Assembly (NCBI RefSeq): GCF_019249245.1
Contig: NZ_JAESDK010000006.1
Coordinates: 62,001 to 126,000, forward strand
Direction: 5' to 3'
DNA from: Alteromonas lipotrueiana
GTDB taxonomy: Bacteria; Pseudomonadota; Gammaproteobacteria; Enterobacterales; Alteromonadaceae
DNA length: 64,000 bases
How positions within the stretch are numbered: position 1 is the stretch's first letter; the number at the start of each line of letters is the position of its first letter. Position numbers and translations under genes: made by a program. This document shows positions 45,049 through 58,096 of this stretch, piece by piece. Under the pieces are notes generated by a model. That model searched no databases. It saw only the letters and a list, made by a program, of their open reading frames with translations, and was not told where the DNA came from.

Positions 45049-46668
45049 ATGTTAAGAAATTTTTCTATCGGTAAACGCTCGGCAGCCGCATTTGGTGTTA
45101 TTGGCTGTTTTGTTTTAATTGTGGGGGCCGTAGGTATTATTAGTTTAAACAACCTGGCTGACCGCTTTAACCTGATTGTTGATCATCGCTCTCCTGCGTT
45201 GGTTTCTATTAAACAAATTGAATCACAGTTTTTCAAAGTTCGCTTAGAAAACGCGAATATTTTGCAAGCCAGTGCTTCGGCACGCAACCAATACAAAAGC
45301 AATTATGATTTGGCTAAGAATTCACTTAATGCCGCGTTACAGCGCATGCAAACGCTGGCCAAAGCGTCTGAAGCCCAACAACTAATAACCAATATCAGTA
45401 CCGATATTGAACAGTTTTTCTCATTGCAACAACAGCAAATGCAACTGCTTGAACAAGGTCAGAAAGCCGCGGCTGTGGCTATGCAAAATGCGCAAATGAA
45501 AACCATTCGTGAGCGTACAGCTGGCAATATTGAACAGCTTGAAGCTTTTCAGGTAACCCGTATCACAGACAGTCAGTCGGAAGCACGCGATATGATTACC
45601 CGTACGCTTTGGGCCATCGCGCTGGTGAGTTTATTTGCTATAAGCTGTGTAATTATTTTTGCGATTACATTCACCCGGGCAATTGTAACGCCTATGCGCA
45701 CCGCGCTTAATGCTGCTGAAGGTATTGCACGTGGTGAGCTGACTCAACATATTCAGGATGATGCCAAAGACGAAACCGGCATTATGCTACGGGCACTGAG
45801 TAACATGCAGTCGATGCTACATGGCACTATTTCGCAGATTCAGCATGCATCGGGTCGTTTATCGGTTACCGCTGAACAACTGGCTGTTGTCACCTCACAG
45901 TCAAGCCACGGGGTCGAGCAGCAAAGCGAACAGCTGGAACAGTCTTCAGCTGCGGTCACACAGTTATCGGTATCTATTGACGATGTAGCCCGTAGCGCAG
46001 ATGCGACCTCGCAAGATGCCCGTGAGGCGCAGCAGGCTTCGATAGAGGGTGCGCAAAAGGTTGAGGAAAGCCTGACCATGGTGGACAATTTACTCAGTAA
46101 TCTGGACTCCAGTGTAAAAGGATTAACCACGCTGGCCAGTGATATTGATAATATTGGGGCAGTGCTGGATGTTATTCGCGCTATTGCTGACCAAACTAAC
46201 CTGCTAGCTTTAAATGCGGCCATAGAAGCAGCCCGCGCGGGTGAGTCAGGCAGAGGTTTTGCGGTGGTTGCCGATGAGGTCAGAGCGCTGGCTCATCGTA
46301 CGCAGGTATCGACTGAAGAAATAGAGCAAATGATCAAGCGACTGCAAACGGGGAGCCAGAATACGGTCACCGCGATTAATACCAGCTTTACGGTAGCCCA
46401 ACAAACACAGAAAATAGCTCAGGAGTCGGGAGCGGCACTGTCAAAAATCACTGGCTCAATTGAGCGTATGAACAAACAAACTGTGTCGGTGGCCAGTACT
46501 ACCGAAGAACAAGCTCAGGTGTCAAAAGATGTTGATCGCAGCACATTAAAAATTAAAGCATTATCTGCTGATATTGCTACTGGGGTGAACAATACTCGAG
46601 AGTCCAGCGCCGAGTTAGCTAAATTAGCTGAAAACCTCAACGGGCTGACCCAACAGTTTTCAGTCTGA
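45049..46668 (+). CDS. Methyl-accepting chemotaxis protein
   Basis: A 539-residue chemoreceptor. TM1 is at about 12-33, a four-helix-bundle type periplasmic domain covers about 35-185, TM2 is at about 188-210, and HAMP follows (about 211-265). The signalling tip contains [20 protein letters not shown] then [20 protein letters not shown]. It transmits ligand state to CheA/CheW. The ligand is unknown; the neighbouring polyol operon is a possible hint. It stands alone, with a terminator after it. Confidence 0.93.
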   Translation: MLRNFSIGKRSAAAFGVIGCFVLIVGAVGIISLNNLADRFNLIVDHRSPALVSIKQIESQFFKVRLENANILQASASARNQYKSNYDLAKNSLNAALQRMQTLAKASEAQQLITNISTDIEQFFSLQQQQMQLLEQGQKAAAVAMQNAQMKTIRERTAGNIEQLEAFQVTRITDSQSEARDMITRTLWAIALVSLFAISCVIIFAITFTRAIVTPMRTALNAAEGIARGELTQHIQDDAKDETGIMLRALSNMQSMLHGTISQIQHASGRLSVTAEQLAVVTSQSSHGVEQQSEQLEQSSAAVTQLSVSIDDVARSADATSQDAREAQQASIEGAQKVEESLTMVDNLLSNLDSSVKGLTTLASDIDNIGAVLDVIRAIADQTNLLALNAAIEAARAGESGRGFAVVADEVRALAHRTQVSTEEIEQMIKRLQTGSQNTVTAINTSFTVAQQTQKIAQESGAALSKITGSIERMNKQTVSVASTTEEQAQVSKDVDRSTLKIKALSADIATGVNNTRESSAELAKLAENLNGLTQQFSV

Positions 46669-46688
46669 AAACTCTCTGGCTAAAACAA

Positions 46689-46727
46689 AAAAGCGCATAA
46701 CGGATATTCCGCTATGCGCTTTTTTTA
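46689..46727. terminator. Bidirectional Rho-independent terminator
   Basis: AGCGCATAACGGA pairs with TCCGCTATGCGCT (one mismatch) around TAT, with A-run and T-run on the two sides. It can serve the chemoreceptor gene and the convergent DUF1338 gene. Confidence 0.9.
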
Positions 46728-46745
46728 TTATTGGCATTTAATCCA

Positions 46746-47552
46746 CTATTTACTGTTCGTACTTTCAAAAATTTTATCGGCAGACGCAGCGACAAAACCC
46801 TGATAATAGTGACCATCAGGCATTTTATAGCGCTGGGCAAACTCATAAAAGCAACTTGGGATGAGCTTTGATTCTGTCTCAAATTTTACATAGGCATGGT
46901 CGGCCATGGTCGAAGACTGCGCTAAAAATACGTCTTCACCGCCTTTAATTTCGCCACCCGATGTATTGAGAGTAAATCCTGCGTTTTTCAACAGAGTATT
47001 CACGTCAGACAATTCCTGAGACTTGTTCAAAAAGTTAACGCTGACAGTGAAGTGGTTGGCACGAAAACCCCACGCAGCAAGCCAGGCTGCGTATTCTGAT
47101 TCTTCTAACAAGGTTTCGTATTCGTCTTTTGTCAATGACCAGTGCTGACCTGAATAAAGAAAATTTTCTTTTTCCACCGCGGTCTCATCCATTTGCTCTA
47201 CAAGCTTATGAATGATTTTTTGAACGGGGTCTGACATTTCCTGAACACGAAGTTCGCTTATGAAAACTTTGGGTTTTGTTTTATCAGGATGTTCAAAATG
47301 TTTGGCGTCTAATTTCTTAGCTTCGAAATCGTAGTCACCTTTTTCTTTATAGCCTAATGCTAAAAAATGCGCAGCCAGTTTGTCTAATGATGTTTTAGAC
47401 AAATTAAACGTCCGAAACGCCACATGGTCATTAACAATGTGAGAATCGTTTTCGTTGTCTGCCAACAGCTCATGTATTTTATAAGCTGATGGCGTAATGT
47501 CGACGTAGTTTTCCCACAAGTTTTCAAATAATGTATCTACATTCGAATGCAT
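46746..47552 (-). CDS. DUF1338 family (HglS-like) protein
   Basis: A 268-residue protein of the DUF1338 family. Characterised relatives such as HglS are iron-dependent 2-oxoacid dioxygenases that decarboxylate 2-oxoadipate to 2-hydroxyglutarate. Candidate metal or substrate residues are His43 in NDHVAFRTF, the His of HFTVSVN and a Glu in CFYEFAQRY. The gene follows astD by 11 bases in the arginine succinyltransferase operon, suggesting a link to arginine or lysine breakdown. The exact reaction is not known. Confidence 0.85.
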   Translation of the reverse strand: MHSNVDTLFENLWENYVDITPSAYKIHELLADNENDSHIVNDHVAFRTFNLSKTSLDKLAAHFLALGYKEKGDYDFEAKKLDAKHFEHPDKTKPKVFISELRVQEMSDPVQKIIHKLVEQMDETAVEKENFLYSGQHWSLTKDEYETLLEESEYAAWLAAWGFRANHFTVSVNFLNKSQELSDVNTLLKNAGFTLNTSGGEIKGGEDVFLAQSSTMADHAYVKFETESKLIPSCFYEFAQRYKMPDGHYYQGFVAASADKIFESTNSK

Positions 47553-47563
47553 AGCTAGGGTCC

Positions 47564-49033
47564 TTACATGCTTAGGCCAGGGCTTAATTTGCCCGGCATG
47601 GTGACTTTATCCAGCTCTACAGAGGCCACCGGATATGCGCAATAATCTGCTGCATAATAGGCGCTGGCGCGATGATTACCGCTTTCGCCGATACCGCCAA
47701 ACGGCGCCGCACTGCTGGCACCTGTAATGGGGCGGTTCCAGTTTACGATACCTGCACGAATACGGGCAAAAAAGTAATCCCAGTCCTGTTGGCTGTCACT
47801 TAGCAAGCCGGCTGACAAACCAAAGCTGGTATTATTAGCCTGCCTGATGGCCTGGTCAAAGTCGGTATAGCGAATAATTTTTATCAGCGGTCCAAAGTGC
47901 TCTTCGTCAGGCATCGTGTCTGCGATGTCGGTAACGTCAACAATACCGGGGGTAGCGAAGCCTTTGGCTTCATCTGGTTGAGTCAGACGCAACAGCACGT
48001 TAGCGCCCAGATCTTCAAGTTGCTGCTGTGCATCAACCATCTGTCTGGCGGCCTGCGCGGAAATCATTGCGCCCATAAACGGTTGTTCCTGAGCGTCATA
48101 ATCGTCCACTTTAATATTTCCTGTGACTTCGATTAAGCGTTTTACAATGGTGTCGCCTTGTTCCGATGCTGGTATAAAGACACGACGAGCACAGGTACAG
48201 CGCTGACCTGAAGTAATAAAGGCTGACTGCACAATATCGTGTACCGCAGCATCGGTATTTTCTACTTCACGTACTATTAAAGGGTTATTACCGCCCATTT
48301 CTAACGCCAGGATTTTGCCCGGGTTACCTGCATTTTGCTCATGCAATAACTTGCCGGTGCGTGAGCTGCCGGTAAAGAACAAGCCGTCAATGCCCGCATG
48401 TGAGGCCAGGGCCTTGCCGGTTTCAACTTCACCTTGTACCAGGTTTAATACCCCAGCTGGAAGACCGGCTTGTTCCCATAATTTCATGGTTTCCTGCGCT
48501 ACCATAGGTGTCAGGTCGCTAGGCTTAAACACTACTGTATTGCCTGCCAGTAGGGCAGGTACAATATGGCCATTAGGTAGATGGCCCGGAAAATTATAAG
48601 GTCCGAATACAGCAACTACGCCATGCGGTTTGTGACGAATAATTGCCTTACCCACTGGCATGGGGTTTTCAACCGTACCGGTACGCTCATGATACGCACG
48701 TTCTGAGATGCCGATTTTGCCTATCATGGCACCAACTTCAGTGGCCGTTTCCCATTCTGGCTTTCCGGTTTCTTGAGCCATAACTTTAGCCAGGGCGTCT
48801 TTATTTTGCTCTAGCTGTGCCCCAAACGATTTAATGATTTCAAGACGTTCATCAACTGTTTTAGCGGCCCATTGAACACTGGCCTGACGGGCAGCGCGAA
48901 TGGCGGCATCTACCTGGTCGGCAGAGGCCGATTTTGCTTCCCAAATCACGGCATTTTTAGCCGGATCAATAGAGCGGATATCGTGGCCCTGGCCTGCGAC
49001 CCACTCGCCATTAATAAAGTGTGTTGATTGCAT
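47564..49033 (-). CDS. astD: N-succinylglutamate 5-semialdehyde dehydrogenase
   Basis: A 489-residue aldehyde dehydrogenase that oxidises succinylglutamate semialdehyde, step four of the arginine succinyltransferase pathway. Catalytic Glu is in [10 protein letters not shown] and Cys in [10 protein letters not shown]. It lies 14 bases after astA on the same strand, which makes the assignment firm. Confidence 0.95.
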   Translation of the reverse strand: MQSTHFINGEWVAGQGHDIRSIDPAKNAVIWEAKSASADQVDAAIRAARQASVQWAAKTVDERLEIIKSFGAQLEQNKDALAKVMAQETGKPEWETATEVGAMIGKIGISERAYHERTGTVENPMPVGKAIIRHKPHGVVAVFGPYNFPGHLPNGHIVPALLAGNTVVFKPSDLTPMVAQETMKLWEQAGLPAGVLNLVQGEVETGKALASHAGIDGLFFTGSSRTGKLLHEQNAGNPGKILALEMGGNNPLIVREVENTDAAVHDIVQSAFITSGQRCTCARRVFIPASEQGDTIVKRLIEVTGNIKVDDYDAQEQPFMGAMISAQAARQMVDAQQQLEDLGANVLLRLTQPDEAKGFATPGIVDVTDIADTMPDEEHFGPLIKIIRYTDFDQAIRQANNTSFGLSAGLLSDSQQDWDYFFARIRAGIVNWNRPITGASSAAPFGGIGESGNHRASAYYAADYCAYPVASVELDKVTMPGKLSPGLSM

Positions 49034-49047
49034 GATAGGTCCTATTG

Positions 49048-50082
49048 TTAGTCTCGATAGTTAACCGGGGCAAATCGAATTATCTCTCCGGTTGAAATTT
49101 CTAGCGCTGCTGCAGCTTGACGAGAAATCACCGCCACCTGCTGCTCTTCGCTCACCGCGATTTCGGTGGCTACTGCTCTGAAGTTATCTACCGATGTATT
49201 AATAATGTAATGACTACGTCCCTGCGCGGCGGTTTGATCGTCTATCACCACAGGCAGCTTTCGGCTGTTTTGCGCTGTTCTTATATGACTAAGGTTCGCT
49301 TCTACGGTGGGTCCGGCATCAAAAATGTCAACGTAACCACGAAAGCTAAAGCCTTCTTCTTGCAACAGCTGCAATGCAGGTCGGGTTTTGGTGTGTACCT
49401 GACCAATCACCGCCTGAGCTTCTTTGCTTAACAGGTTAACGTAAATGGGGTATTTGGGCATAAGCTCAGCAATAAATACTTTATTGCCAATGCCGGTTAA
49501 ATAATCGGCAGTCGGAAAGTCCATAGAGAAAAAGTGTTCTTCAAGCCACTCCCAAAAAGGCGAACTTCCTTCGTCGTCACTTACCCCACGCATTTCAGCA
49601 ATAACCGTTTCTGAAAACCGTTCCCGGTGTTCCATCATAAACAAAAAGCGAACTTTGGATAAAAACCGACCATTAATACCGCCTCGCGCCTGCTCGCGCA
49701 AAAACAAGGTGCAAATTTCAGAAACCCCGGTGTAGTCGTTACAGAAGGTCAAAATATCCACGGTATTGTGAATGTTTAGTTCACGAGAGGCATGGACAAC
49801 TTTACCCATATGGTAGTGATAGAAAGCATCGTCTAATCCTACAGCCGCTTCAATGCCGCTGGTACCTACTACGTCACCAGTTTGGGTGTCTTCCATTACG
49901 AACAAGTATGACTCACAGCCAGGCTTGGTGGCCTGACTGCGAAAGCCGTCTTCGGCACGCTGAATTTTTTTCTTTAGCAGCCCTTCATTTACGGGCAATG
50001 AGGTAAAGCCAATACCTGACTCTACCGCAATATCATACAAGGACGCATAATCGCTCTGCCTGATAGGGCGAATAATATTCAT
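49048..50082 (-). CDS. astA: Arginine N-succinyltransferase
   Basis: A 344-residue acyltransferase that attaches succinate to arginine to begin the AST pathway. It opens [20 protein letters not shown], with [19 protein letters not shown] and [20 protein letters not shown], all typical of AstA. It follows argD/astC by 24 bases. No astB or astE is in the window. Confidence 0.96.
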   Translation of the reverse strand: MNIIRPIRQSDYASLYDIAVESGIGFTSLPVNEGLLKKKIQRAEDGFRSQATKPGCESYLFVMEDTQTGDVVGTSGIEAAVGLDDAFYHYHMGKVVHASRELNIHNTVDILTFCNDYTGVSEICTLFLREQARGGINGRFLSKVRFLFMMEHRERFSETVIAEMRGVSDDEGSSPFWEWLEEHFFSMDFPTADYLTGIGNKVFIAELMPKYPIYVNLLSKEAQAVIGQVHTKTRPALQLLQEEGFSFRGYVDIFDAGPTVEANLSHIRTAQNSRKLPVVIDDQTAAQGRSHYIINTSVDNFRAVATEIAVSEEQQVAVISRQAAAALEISTGEIIRFAPVNYRD

Positions 50083-50106
50083 AGTCGTTATCCATTAGAC
50101 GCAATT

Positions 50107-51611
<1,505 letters not shown>

Positions 51612-52850
51612 TTATCGGCGATCGGTGTCGACGGTTAAAGGCAGATTAAAAATGTCCACCGACTTCAGCGTTTCTAAGGCGCCGGGGGGAAATTGCTGCT
51701 GGCGTAGCTGGTGTTTAATTTCGCATTTGTCGGCCGCCTTTGCCTGATGTAGCATTTTGATCTGCGCATAACTGCGGGCCGCATTTAACACTTTGTGATA
51801 AGACGTTTTGACTGCAACGTCATTCAGCCTAACCGCCTCAATAATAGACGACGCCGGTAAGCGTTTAAATGGCATAAATTCAAATAAATCAGCGGTGAGT
51901 TTATCTGAAAATTCATTTTGTAGCGCAATCAGGTAGTTCGCTGAAGGGGTGATTTTTAATAGTGTCTGGTGTACATCTCGCTGACGCAAGCGTTGAGCCT
52001 GTTCAAGCTGATGCCGATGCATGTAGGCAAAGGTTTTAAAATACAACCGGGTGACACAACAGCGACCTAAATTAGCCAGCATTCCGGTTACATAGGCTGC
52101 AAACGGGTCGGCCTGGTAATGAGGGGCCAAGGCCCGGGCACATAGTCCGGTTGCGGTGGCATACTGGGTAAGGGTCACTTTTATTTGTGAAAATGGATCG
52201 GTGGTTTGTGGCATTGCCCGTTTTAGTAGCAGCGAGGGCAACAATAGCCGTAAATTGTCAATACCGATGAAACTTAACGCGGTACGCAGATTTTCGACCA
52301 TAATGACCCGGCCCCGGGCATCTTTTTTACGAAATTTCTGACTGTTCACTATCTGTATTAATTCGTCATATAACCAGGGCATGGATGCCACACTAGGCTC
52401 CAGCCGAGAAACAGAAGCGGTACGACTTGATAGGACATCCAGCATCACCGGAACATCATCAGAAAAATGTAGGGTACTGGAAAATAAGATATTGGCATGC
52501 TTAAGCTGATCAGTAATGTCCTGTAATATCAGGCCGTGTAATTCATGGCTAATATAATCAATAAAAGACGCTTCACTTAGATTTTCGAGTCGCTTGTTTT
52601 CTATGGCTATTTTTTCAATGTGTAACAAACGACGCCGTGCAAAATTTTGTTCAGAGTCTTCAAACAAGACTTCACCAGAACTACGCTGACCCAGCATAGT
52701 GGCTACTCTGACAGGACAAATCAGCAAGTTAGCAAAACGCTCTTCAAGTGGCGGGCGTGAAACTGTGTTATCTATAGGCACAATATTATTAAGAACTCGG
52801 TAATCTTGTTTTGCTGAAGTATCAACCGCATAAGCGCTGAGCATAGCCAA
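51612..52850 (-). CDS. HDOD domain protein
   Basis: A 412-residue protein. The middle part (about 125-330) has the helical HDOD pattern, including MVENLRTALSFIGIDNLRLL then LLPSLLLKR and YVTGMLANLGRCCVTRLYF, but the metal-binding HD residues are absent, as is normal for HDOD. Such proteins act in signalling and motility; the partner is unknown. No other domain was recognised. Confidence 0.82.
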   Translation of the reverse strand: MAMLSAYAVDTSAKQDYRVLNNIVPIDNTVSRPPLEERFANLLICPVRVATMLGQRSSGEVLFEDSEQNFARRRLLHIEKIAIENKRLENLSEASFIDYISHELHGLILQDITDQLKHANILFSSTLHFSDDVPVMLDVLSSRTASVSRLEPSVASMPWLYDELIQIVNSQKFRKKDARGRVIMVENLRTALSFIGIDNLRLLLPSLLLKRAMPQTTDPFSQIKVTLTQYATATGLCARALAPHYQADPFAAYVTGMLANLGRCCVTRLYFKTFAYMHRHQLEQAQRLRQRDVHQTLLKITPSANYLIALQNEFSDKLTADLFEFMPFKRLPASSIIEAVRLNDVAVKTSYHKVLNAARSYAQIKMLHQAKAADKCEIKHQLRQQQFPPGALETLKSVDIFNLPLTVDTDRR

Positions 52851-52905
52851 TGACCTGATATTAATTTAGACGAATATTATCAATATCGGCTGCGAAAAAT
52901 TTTCT

Positions 52906-53511
52906 TTAATCAGAATTGCGACTTGGGCTTGGTTGGCTTAAGTCTAAAAAGTTCTTCAGCATAGCGTGTCCGTGCTCAGTTAATAGTGACTCGGGATGAA
53001 ATTGCAGACCCCAGACTGGCAGATTGCGGTGCGAGATGGCCATGATTTCGTGATAACCGTCAACTTCACTGCACCAGGCATCTACTACAAACTCATCAGG
53101 TAAGCTGGACGGCTCAATAACCAGTGAGTGGTAACGGGTAGCCGTAAACGGGGAAGGCAGGGCGTTAAACAAGCCGCCTTTGCGATGCTCGACCTGAGAT
53201 ACTTTGCCATGGCGTATTTGTCGTGCTCCCGTAACGGTGGCACCAAATACTTGTCCGATAGCCTGGTGACCTAAACATACCCCCAACAGCGGAATGTGGC
53301 CGGCAAAGTGCTTAATGACCGCTAAACTAATGCCTGATTCATTTGGTGTGCAGGGGCCGGGCGATATGACAATTTTATCAGGGCACAGCGCCTCGATATC
53401 ACCCAGCGTAAGTTCGTTATTTCGCACCACCAATACCTCCTCGCCCAGCTCGGTGAAATAGCGGGCAAGGTTGTGCGTAAATGAGTCGAAATTATCTATT
53501 AACAGCAGCAC
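52906..53511 (-). CDS. pabA: Glutamine amidotransferase, aminodeoxychorismate synthase component 2
   Basis: A 201-residue class I glutamine amidotransferase that supplies ammonia for p-aminobenzoate (or anthranilate) synthesis. The nucleophile Cys is in [10 protein letters not shown] and the His-Glu pair in [13 protein letters not shown]. No trpE or other trp gene is adjacent, so PabA is preferred over TrpG. It starts five bases after the trpS stop, as in related Alteromonadales and Vibrio clusters. Confidence 0.9.
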   Translation of the reverse strand: MLLLIDNFDSFTHNLARYFTELGEEVLVVRNNELTLGDIEALCPDKIVISPGPCTPNESGISLAVIKHFAGHIPLLGVCLGHQAIGQVFGATVTGARQIRHGKVSQVEHRKGGLFNALPSPFTATRYHSLVIEPSSLPDEFVVDAWCSEVDGYHEIMAISHRNLPVWGLQFHPESLLTEHGHAMLKNFLDLSQPSPSRNSD

Positions 53512-53516
53512 AGGGA

Positions 53517-54524
53517 TTAAGGTTTAGCAATGAACCCTATGGTGTCATAGACCTTCTGCAAGGTCTGGCTCGCTCTTTGCGATGCTTTGTCGGCGCCATG
53601 TTTCATCACTTCATTCAAATAAGCGCGATCATTACGTATGGTTTCGTACCGAGCCTGGATAGGTTCTACTAATGCCACCACCGCATCAGCCACATCACCC
53701 TTTAGGTGACCATACATTTTATTTTCGTATTCGGGTACCAGTGACTCTATAGATCGGTCGGTGGCCAGGGCTAATAAGCTTAACAAATTCGACACCCCCG
53801 GCTTTTCGCTGGTATCAAAATAAATGCGGGCTTGTTCATCAGAGTCGGTGACGGCGCGTTTAATCTTTTTCGTCAGTTTCTTAGGGTCTTCAAGCAAACC
53901 AATGAAGTTATTGGGATTGGTGTCAGACTTTGACATTTTGCGATCGGGCTCTTGCAGACTCATAATGCGAGCACCAAATTCAGGAATATACGGATCGGGT
54001 AATTTGAACACCTCGCCGTAAAGATTATTAAAGCGGGTAGCGATGTCGCGGGTAAGCTCTAAATGCTGCTTTTGGTCTTCGCCCACCGGCACTTTATCAG
54101 CCTGATAGGCCAGAATATCTGCTGCCTGTAACACCGGGTAGGCGTACAGGCCCACATTGATGTTATTTTCGTTTTTTGCTGACTTGTCTTTAAACTGAGT
54201 CATGCGATTAAGCTCGCCCATTTGTGCGTAGCAGTTGAGTATCCATGAGAGCTGTGCATGCTCAGGCACATGCGACTGTACAAACAAGGTGCTTTTATTG
54301 GGGTCAATACCACAGGCCAGGTACAGTGCCAGTCCGTCCAGACACGCATCATACAATTTTTTAGGTTCCTGACGTACGGTAATAGCATGCAGATCGACCA
54401 GCATATATAAACAGTCGTAGTCATTTTGCATTGCAACCCACTGCTTCAGTGCGCCCATGTAATTACCGATGGTTAACTGCCCGGACGGCTGACAGCCACT
54501 TAACACAATAGGTTTGTTACTCAT
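53517..54524 (-). CDS. trpS: Tryptophanyl-tRNA synthetase
   Basis: A 335-residue class I synthetase that charges tRNA-Trp. The HIGH-like motif is [12 protein letters not shown] and the KMSKS loop is RKMSKS. The length matches bacterial TrpRS. It follows rpe by 37 bases; the gph gene usually found between them in E. coli-type clusters is missing. Confidence 0.97.
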   Translation of the reverse strand: MSNKPIVLSGCQPSGQLTIGNYMGALKQWVAMQNDYDCLYMLVDLHAITVRQEPKKLYDACLDGLALYLACGIDPNKSTLFVQSHVPEHAQLSWILNCYAQMGELNRMTQFKDKSAKNENNINVGLYAYPVLQAADILAYQADKVPVGEDQKQHLELTRDIATRFNNLYGEVFKLPDPYIPEFGARIMSLQEPDRKMSKSDTNPNNFIGLLEDPKKLTKKIKRAVTDSDEQARIYFDTSEKPGVSNLLSLLALATDRSIESLVPEYENKMYGHLKGDVADAVVALVEPIQARYETIRNDRAYLNEVMKHGADKASQRASQTLQKVYDTIGFIAKP

Positions 54525-54561
54525 GATACTTACCCAAAATCCTTACATTACAATTGGCGAT

Positions 54562-55236
54562 CTAACAGTCGGCATGCCGCAATTCGTTACGCATGCTATT
54601 AATAACTTGTTGGTAATCTGATTCATTAAAAATGGCTGAGCCGGCCACAAACATATCAGCGCCCGCTTCAGCGACGGCACGAATGTTATCCACTTTTACG
54701 CCACCGTCAATTTCAATTCTTATATTTTTGCCACTTTCGACAACGCGCTGGCGAACCTGGCGCAGTTTATCATAGGTTGATGGCAGAAACTGCTGACCGC
54801 CAAAGCCTGGGTTTACCGACATCACCAGAATATGGTGTAGCTTGTCCATTACGTGATCAAGGTAGTGCAGCGGCGTGGCCGGATTAAATACCAAGCCCGG
54901 CTTGCAACCGGCATCAATAATAAGCTGCAAAGAGCGATCAACATGCTCAGAAGCCTCAGGATGAAAGCTAATATAGCTGGCGCCGGCATCAGCGAACTGG
55001 TTTATCATCTCATCCACTGGCTTCACCATCAGGTGAACATCAATGGGGGCAGTAACACCATGCTCGCGCAAGGCTTTACATACCATCGGACCAATGGTGA
55101 GGTTGGGTACATAATGGTTGTCCATAACATCAAAATGGACGATATCAGCACCGGCTTTTAATACTGCATCTACTTCTTCGCCCAAACGGGCAAAGTTAGC
55201 CGACAAAATAGACGGCGCAATTAAAAATTCTGACAT
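54562..55236 (-). CDS. rpe: Ribulose-phosphate 3-epimerase
   Basis: A 224-residue TIM-barrel enzyme that interconverts ribulose-5-phosphate and xylulose-5-phosphate. It shows [45 protein letters not shown] and [10 protein letters not shown], all catalytic or metal-binding regions of Rpe. Confidence 0.97.
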   Translation of the reverse strand: MSEFLIAPSILSANFARLGEEVDAVLKAGADIVHFDVMDNHYVPNLTIGPMVCKALREHGVTAPIDVHLMVKPVDEMINQFADAGASYISFHPEASEHVDRSLQLIIDAGCKPGLVFNPATPLHYLDHVMDKLHHILVMSVNPGFGGQQFLPSTYDKLRQVRQRVVESGKNIRIEIDGGVKVDNIRAVAEAGADMFVAGSAIFNESDYQQVINSMRNELRHADC

Positions 55237-55657
55237 AGCTCATTCCTGAAATTCGACAAAAATAAAGCACCATTTTAAAAGGTGATGGCGATTTGTGAAG
55301 GGGGGCAGCATACCTGAAAATTGTCGGTAATGCTCTGCTCACCGGGCTTGAATATAATGCAAAAGCTAAGCGTAAAGACAGTGCTTTAATACTTTTATGT
55401 TGTGCACCGTCTTAGTGATATTGCTTTTTGTTAGTGCAATGCTTAAGCCCAAGGCTTGTGTAGAAAGCCAGATATAAAAGCCGGAATTAAAATAAAATAT
55501 CAATATTTTCATGTGGTTATGTTCATTATGAGTAGGGCGACATGAAAGGGGTGAGTTTCGGGCCTCTGATTTGCGTTACCTGTGCAGAAGTGATTATTCG
55601 ATGTCACTCAAATTTACGCACACGCTTTAACGCACAGTATGCAAAGGAAACCACATT
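55237..55657. other. Intergenic region between rpe and the porin-like gene
   Basis: In the usual gene order dam would lie just upstream of rpe. Here 421 bases without a supportable gene are followed by inserted genes. No clear promoter, terminator or repeat was picked out. Confidence 0.35.
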
Positions 55658-56386
55658 ATGAAATCCAAATTATTACCTTGTTATATCATTGGTGCCGCGG
55701 CTGGCAGCTTACTGATGTCGGCGCAAAGTTATGCCCAGGCAACAGCAAACGTCAGCGCTACCAATAACTATATTTGGCGTGGCTTGACGCAGACTACAAA
55801 CGAAGCGGCAATACAGGGCGGGCTGGATTATGCCTTTGACCAAGGATTATATGTGGGTACGTGGGTCTCTAATGTTCAGTACGCCGCTGATGATGTGTAT
55901 TCGTACGAACATGATCTGTACGTAGGGTTTGCAGGCGAAGCCCAGGGTGTGAGTTACGATATCGGCTATCTGTATTACAACTATGATGATGAGGCTAACT
56001 TCGATTTTGCCGAAGTATATGCCGGCGTAGGTTATGGCGGCGCCAGTGCTACTTTATACGTGTTAGCGCATACCGAGGCCGATGAGGTGGCTGATCAAGA
56101 CTTTGGTTTCGGAAAAGCCACGTACTTGTCACTGGATTATGCGTTGGAGATTTTTTCGGGCACCGAACTTGGACTGCATGTTGGTCATCATCAGGGAGAT
56201 TTTGCCGAAGCGTTTAACGGATTAACCGAAAGCTATAACGATTGGGCGGTGTCGATTGCAAAACAAGGATTTACCCTGGCGGTAACCGGTACCGACATGG
56301 ACAGTTCAGAACCTGCGGCGGCTTCTGCGTATACCAACGATGACATAAAATTTGTGGTTTCATATGCCGTAGATATTCAACTGTAA
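55658..56386 (+). CDS. TorF-family putative porin
   Basis: A 242-residue outer-membrane beta-barrel protein. The signal peptide ends at SQSYAQ-like (SAQSYAQA). The mature part opens ANVSATNNYIWRGLTQTTNE, the hallmark of the conserved TIGR02001/TorF porin-like family, and alternates short strands (YEHDLYVGFAGEA). It ends with a terminal aromatic-poor strand VSYAVDIQL. The function is probably outer-membrane passage or structure. It stands between rpe and dam as an insertion relative to the common order. Confidence 0.83.
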   Translation: MKSKLLPCYIIGAAAGSLLMSAQSYAQATANVSATNNYIWRGLTQTTNEAAIQGGLDYAFDQGLYVGTWVSNVQYAADDVYSYEHDLYVGFAGEAQGVSYDIGYLYYNYDDEANFDFAEVYAGVGYGGASATLYVLAHTEADEVADQDFGFGKATYLSLDYALEIFSGTELGLHVGHHQGDFAEAFNGLTESYNDWAVSIAKQGFTLAVTGTDMDSSEPAAASAYTNDDIKFVVSYAVDIQL

Positions 56387-56514
56387 AGCGGGGGTGGGTG
56401 TAGCGGCTTTAAGAGCCGTAGAAGGTGGTTTTTGTCAGTCAAAAAACAGTACTAATTAACACTTGTGCTTAGCAGCCTGGGCATTATAATGAGTTTAAAA
56501 TTTAATCACAATTA

Positions 56515-56817
56515 ATGCTCATGCGAACTAAAACATACCTGAAAAAGGTTGCCCCTGCAGTCTTTGCCATTACTGCTGTATGGGCAATAGCAGGGGTGTA
56601 TGTTCCGCAAGAGCAAGCTCAGTGTTTAATCCCCCCCGACACAGTAGTATCGGCCTCGGTAATTTCAGGCACTTTGCCTGAATGTTTAAAAACTGCGTCA
56701 GTTAGCTGGTTTGACTGGATGTCTGGCGATTCTCGTTCCTATCAGTTTCACTTTTTTGACTTACTCGAACTTTTAGATGGTAGCCGTAGCGACAATCGCT
56801 TTTCATCAGGTCAGTAA
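56515..56817 (+). CDS. Hypothetical protein with one N-terminal membrane helix
   Basis: A 100-residue protein with a hydrophobic segment (VAPAVFAITAVWAIAGVYV) and a soluble tail with two Cys (QCLIPPD and ECLKTAS). No family is recognised. The next gene starts on the base after its stop, so they are coupled. ATG 56521 is an alternative start. Confidence 0.6.
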   Translation: MLMRTKTYLKKVAPAVFAITAVWAIAGVYVPQEQAQCLIPPDTVVSASVISGTLPECLKTASVSWFDWMSGDSRSYQFHFFDLLELLDGSRSDNRFSSGQ

Positions 56818-57015
56818 ATGTATTTCTGCTCGTTAGGCCATTGGATGGCGGTGGTAATGAGTGTGCTGGCAAGTCTGTTTGGAGTGCAGAGTCAAAAAAA
56901 CTATCAAAGAGACTTTTCTCAGTCGTCCATTTTGCCTTACATTATTGTGGGTGTGGTAATGGTAATACTGCTGGTGGTAATGTTGTTTTTTCTGGTGAGA
57001 ATAATTACCGGTTAG
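56818..57015 (+). CDS. DUF2970 family small membrane protein
   Basis: A 65-residue protein with the DUF2970 pattern: SVLASLFGVQSQKNYQRDFS followed by a single membrane helix (ILPYIIVGVVMVILLVVMLF). Family members are small inner-membrane proteins of unknown role in proteobacteria. Its start directly abuts the previous stop, and its stop overlaps the dam stop tail to tail by a few bases. Confidence 0.82.
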   Translation: MYFCSLGHWMAVVMSVLASLFGVQSQKNYQRDFSQSSILPYIIVGVVMVILLVVMLFFLVRIITG

Positions 57016-57854
57016 CTTTTTACAGGCAACTCGTTGGGAGCAAAATACGCCAGTATTTCAGCTACGGGTTTACGCATATTTCCTTTCTGACTAATTGAGC
57101 GTTTTACCGTAAGTTCGGTAAATGCTGCGCTGCTGTAAAGCTGGCGGATAGCCGGTAGATCATGATTAGAAATAAGTACCGGAATACCACGATTATAAGA
57201 GGTGGCTGAAGCAAGTGCCGCCAGAGTACTTTGTGCTTCCATACCAAAACCAGGTGCACAATAGCTGGTAAATGCTGCAGTTTTACTTATGGGCGCGTAA
57301 GGAGGATCGCAATAAATAACATTGCCTTTTCGGGCCCGACTAAACACCTTTTCAAACGACAAACAGGTAAAGGTGGCTTTTTGCGCTTTTTCGGCAAAAT
57401 AATGCATTTCTGCAGCAGGAAAATAAGGCTTTTTATAGCGCCCGAAAGGTACGTTGAATTTGCCGCCTAAGCTGTACCGACATAATCCGTTGTAACCATG
57501 ACGGTTTAAATAAATAAATAAAATAGCCCGATAATATTCATCACTGGTGGTATTAAATTCTTCTCTTAAGTCGTAATAACGAGCTTCCTGATTACAGTCA
57601 GAAGAAAAAAACTGGCGAGTGTCGTGAATGACTGCTTCTGGTTGAGCCTTCAGTAAATTGTACAGATTGATAAGATCTGGATTAATATCATTGAGCAAAT
57701 AATTTTTGAAACTGGTATTCAAAAACACTGATCCGGCCCCCACAAACGGCTCAATAAGTTTATTGGCCTGTGGCAGCTTGGCATTAATGTGTTCTACCAG
57801 ACTATATTTACCCCCGGCCCATTTTAAAAAAGCCCGGTTTTTCTTTTGCATCAT
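57012..57854 (-). CDS. dam: DNA adenine methylase (GATC)
   Basis: A 280-residue N6-adenine methyltransferase. It opens QKKNRAFLKWAGGKYSLVEH and has the AdoMet motif EPFVGAGSVFLN and catalytic DPPY in VIYCDPPYAP. It methylates GATC and thereby guides mismatch repair and replication control. The ATG at 57854 or 57851 gives the family N-terminus; the frame to 57884 is longer than normal. It is separated from damX by an inserted diguanylate cyclase. Confidence 0.95.
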   Translation of the reverse strand: MMQKKNRAFLKWAGGKYSLVEHINAKLPQANKLIEPFVGAGSVFLNTSFKNYLLNDINPDLINLYNLLKAQPEAVIHDTRQFFSSDCNQEARYYDLREEFNTTSDEYYRAILFIYLNRHGYNGLCRYSLGGKFNVPFGRYKKPYFPAAEMHYFAEKAQKATFTCLSFEKVFSRARKGNVIYCDPPYAPISKTAAFTSYCAPGFGMEAQSTLAALASATSYNRGIPVLISNHDLPAIRQLYSSAAFTELTVKRSISQKGNMRKPVAEILAYFAPNELPVKS

Positions 57855-58096
57855 GGTGATTGAATCATACCTACACGCAGTCAATGCGGCTGTTTACTTG
57901 CTGGCGATAGCAAATGCACTGAAGTTATCTGAAAGGTGTAGCGCTTCTTAAGTCGTACAGAACAGACCAACACAATACCCGTTAAAGGGTGATTGTATCT
58001 GGCAACACCCCTGTGGACAACAGCAAAAGTCTTTAGTGTAAGAATAGTTAGCAGATATGAGCTTGCTGATGCACAGCAAAAATAGCAATAAGCCGC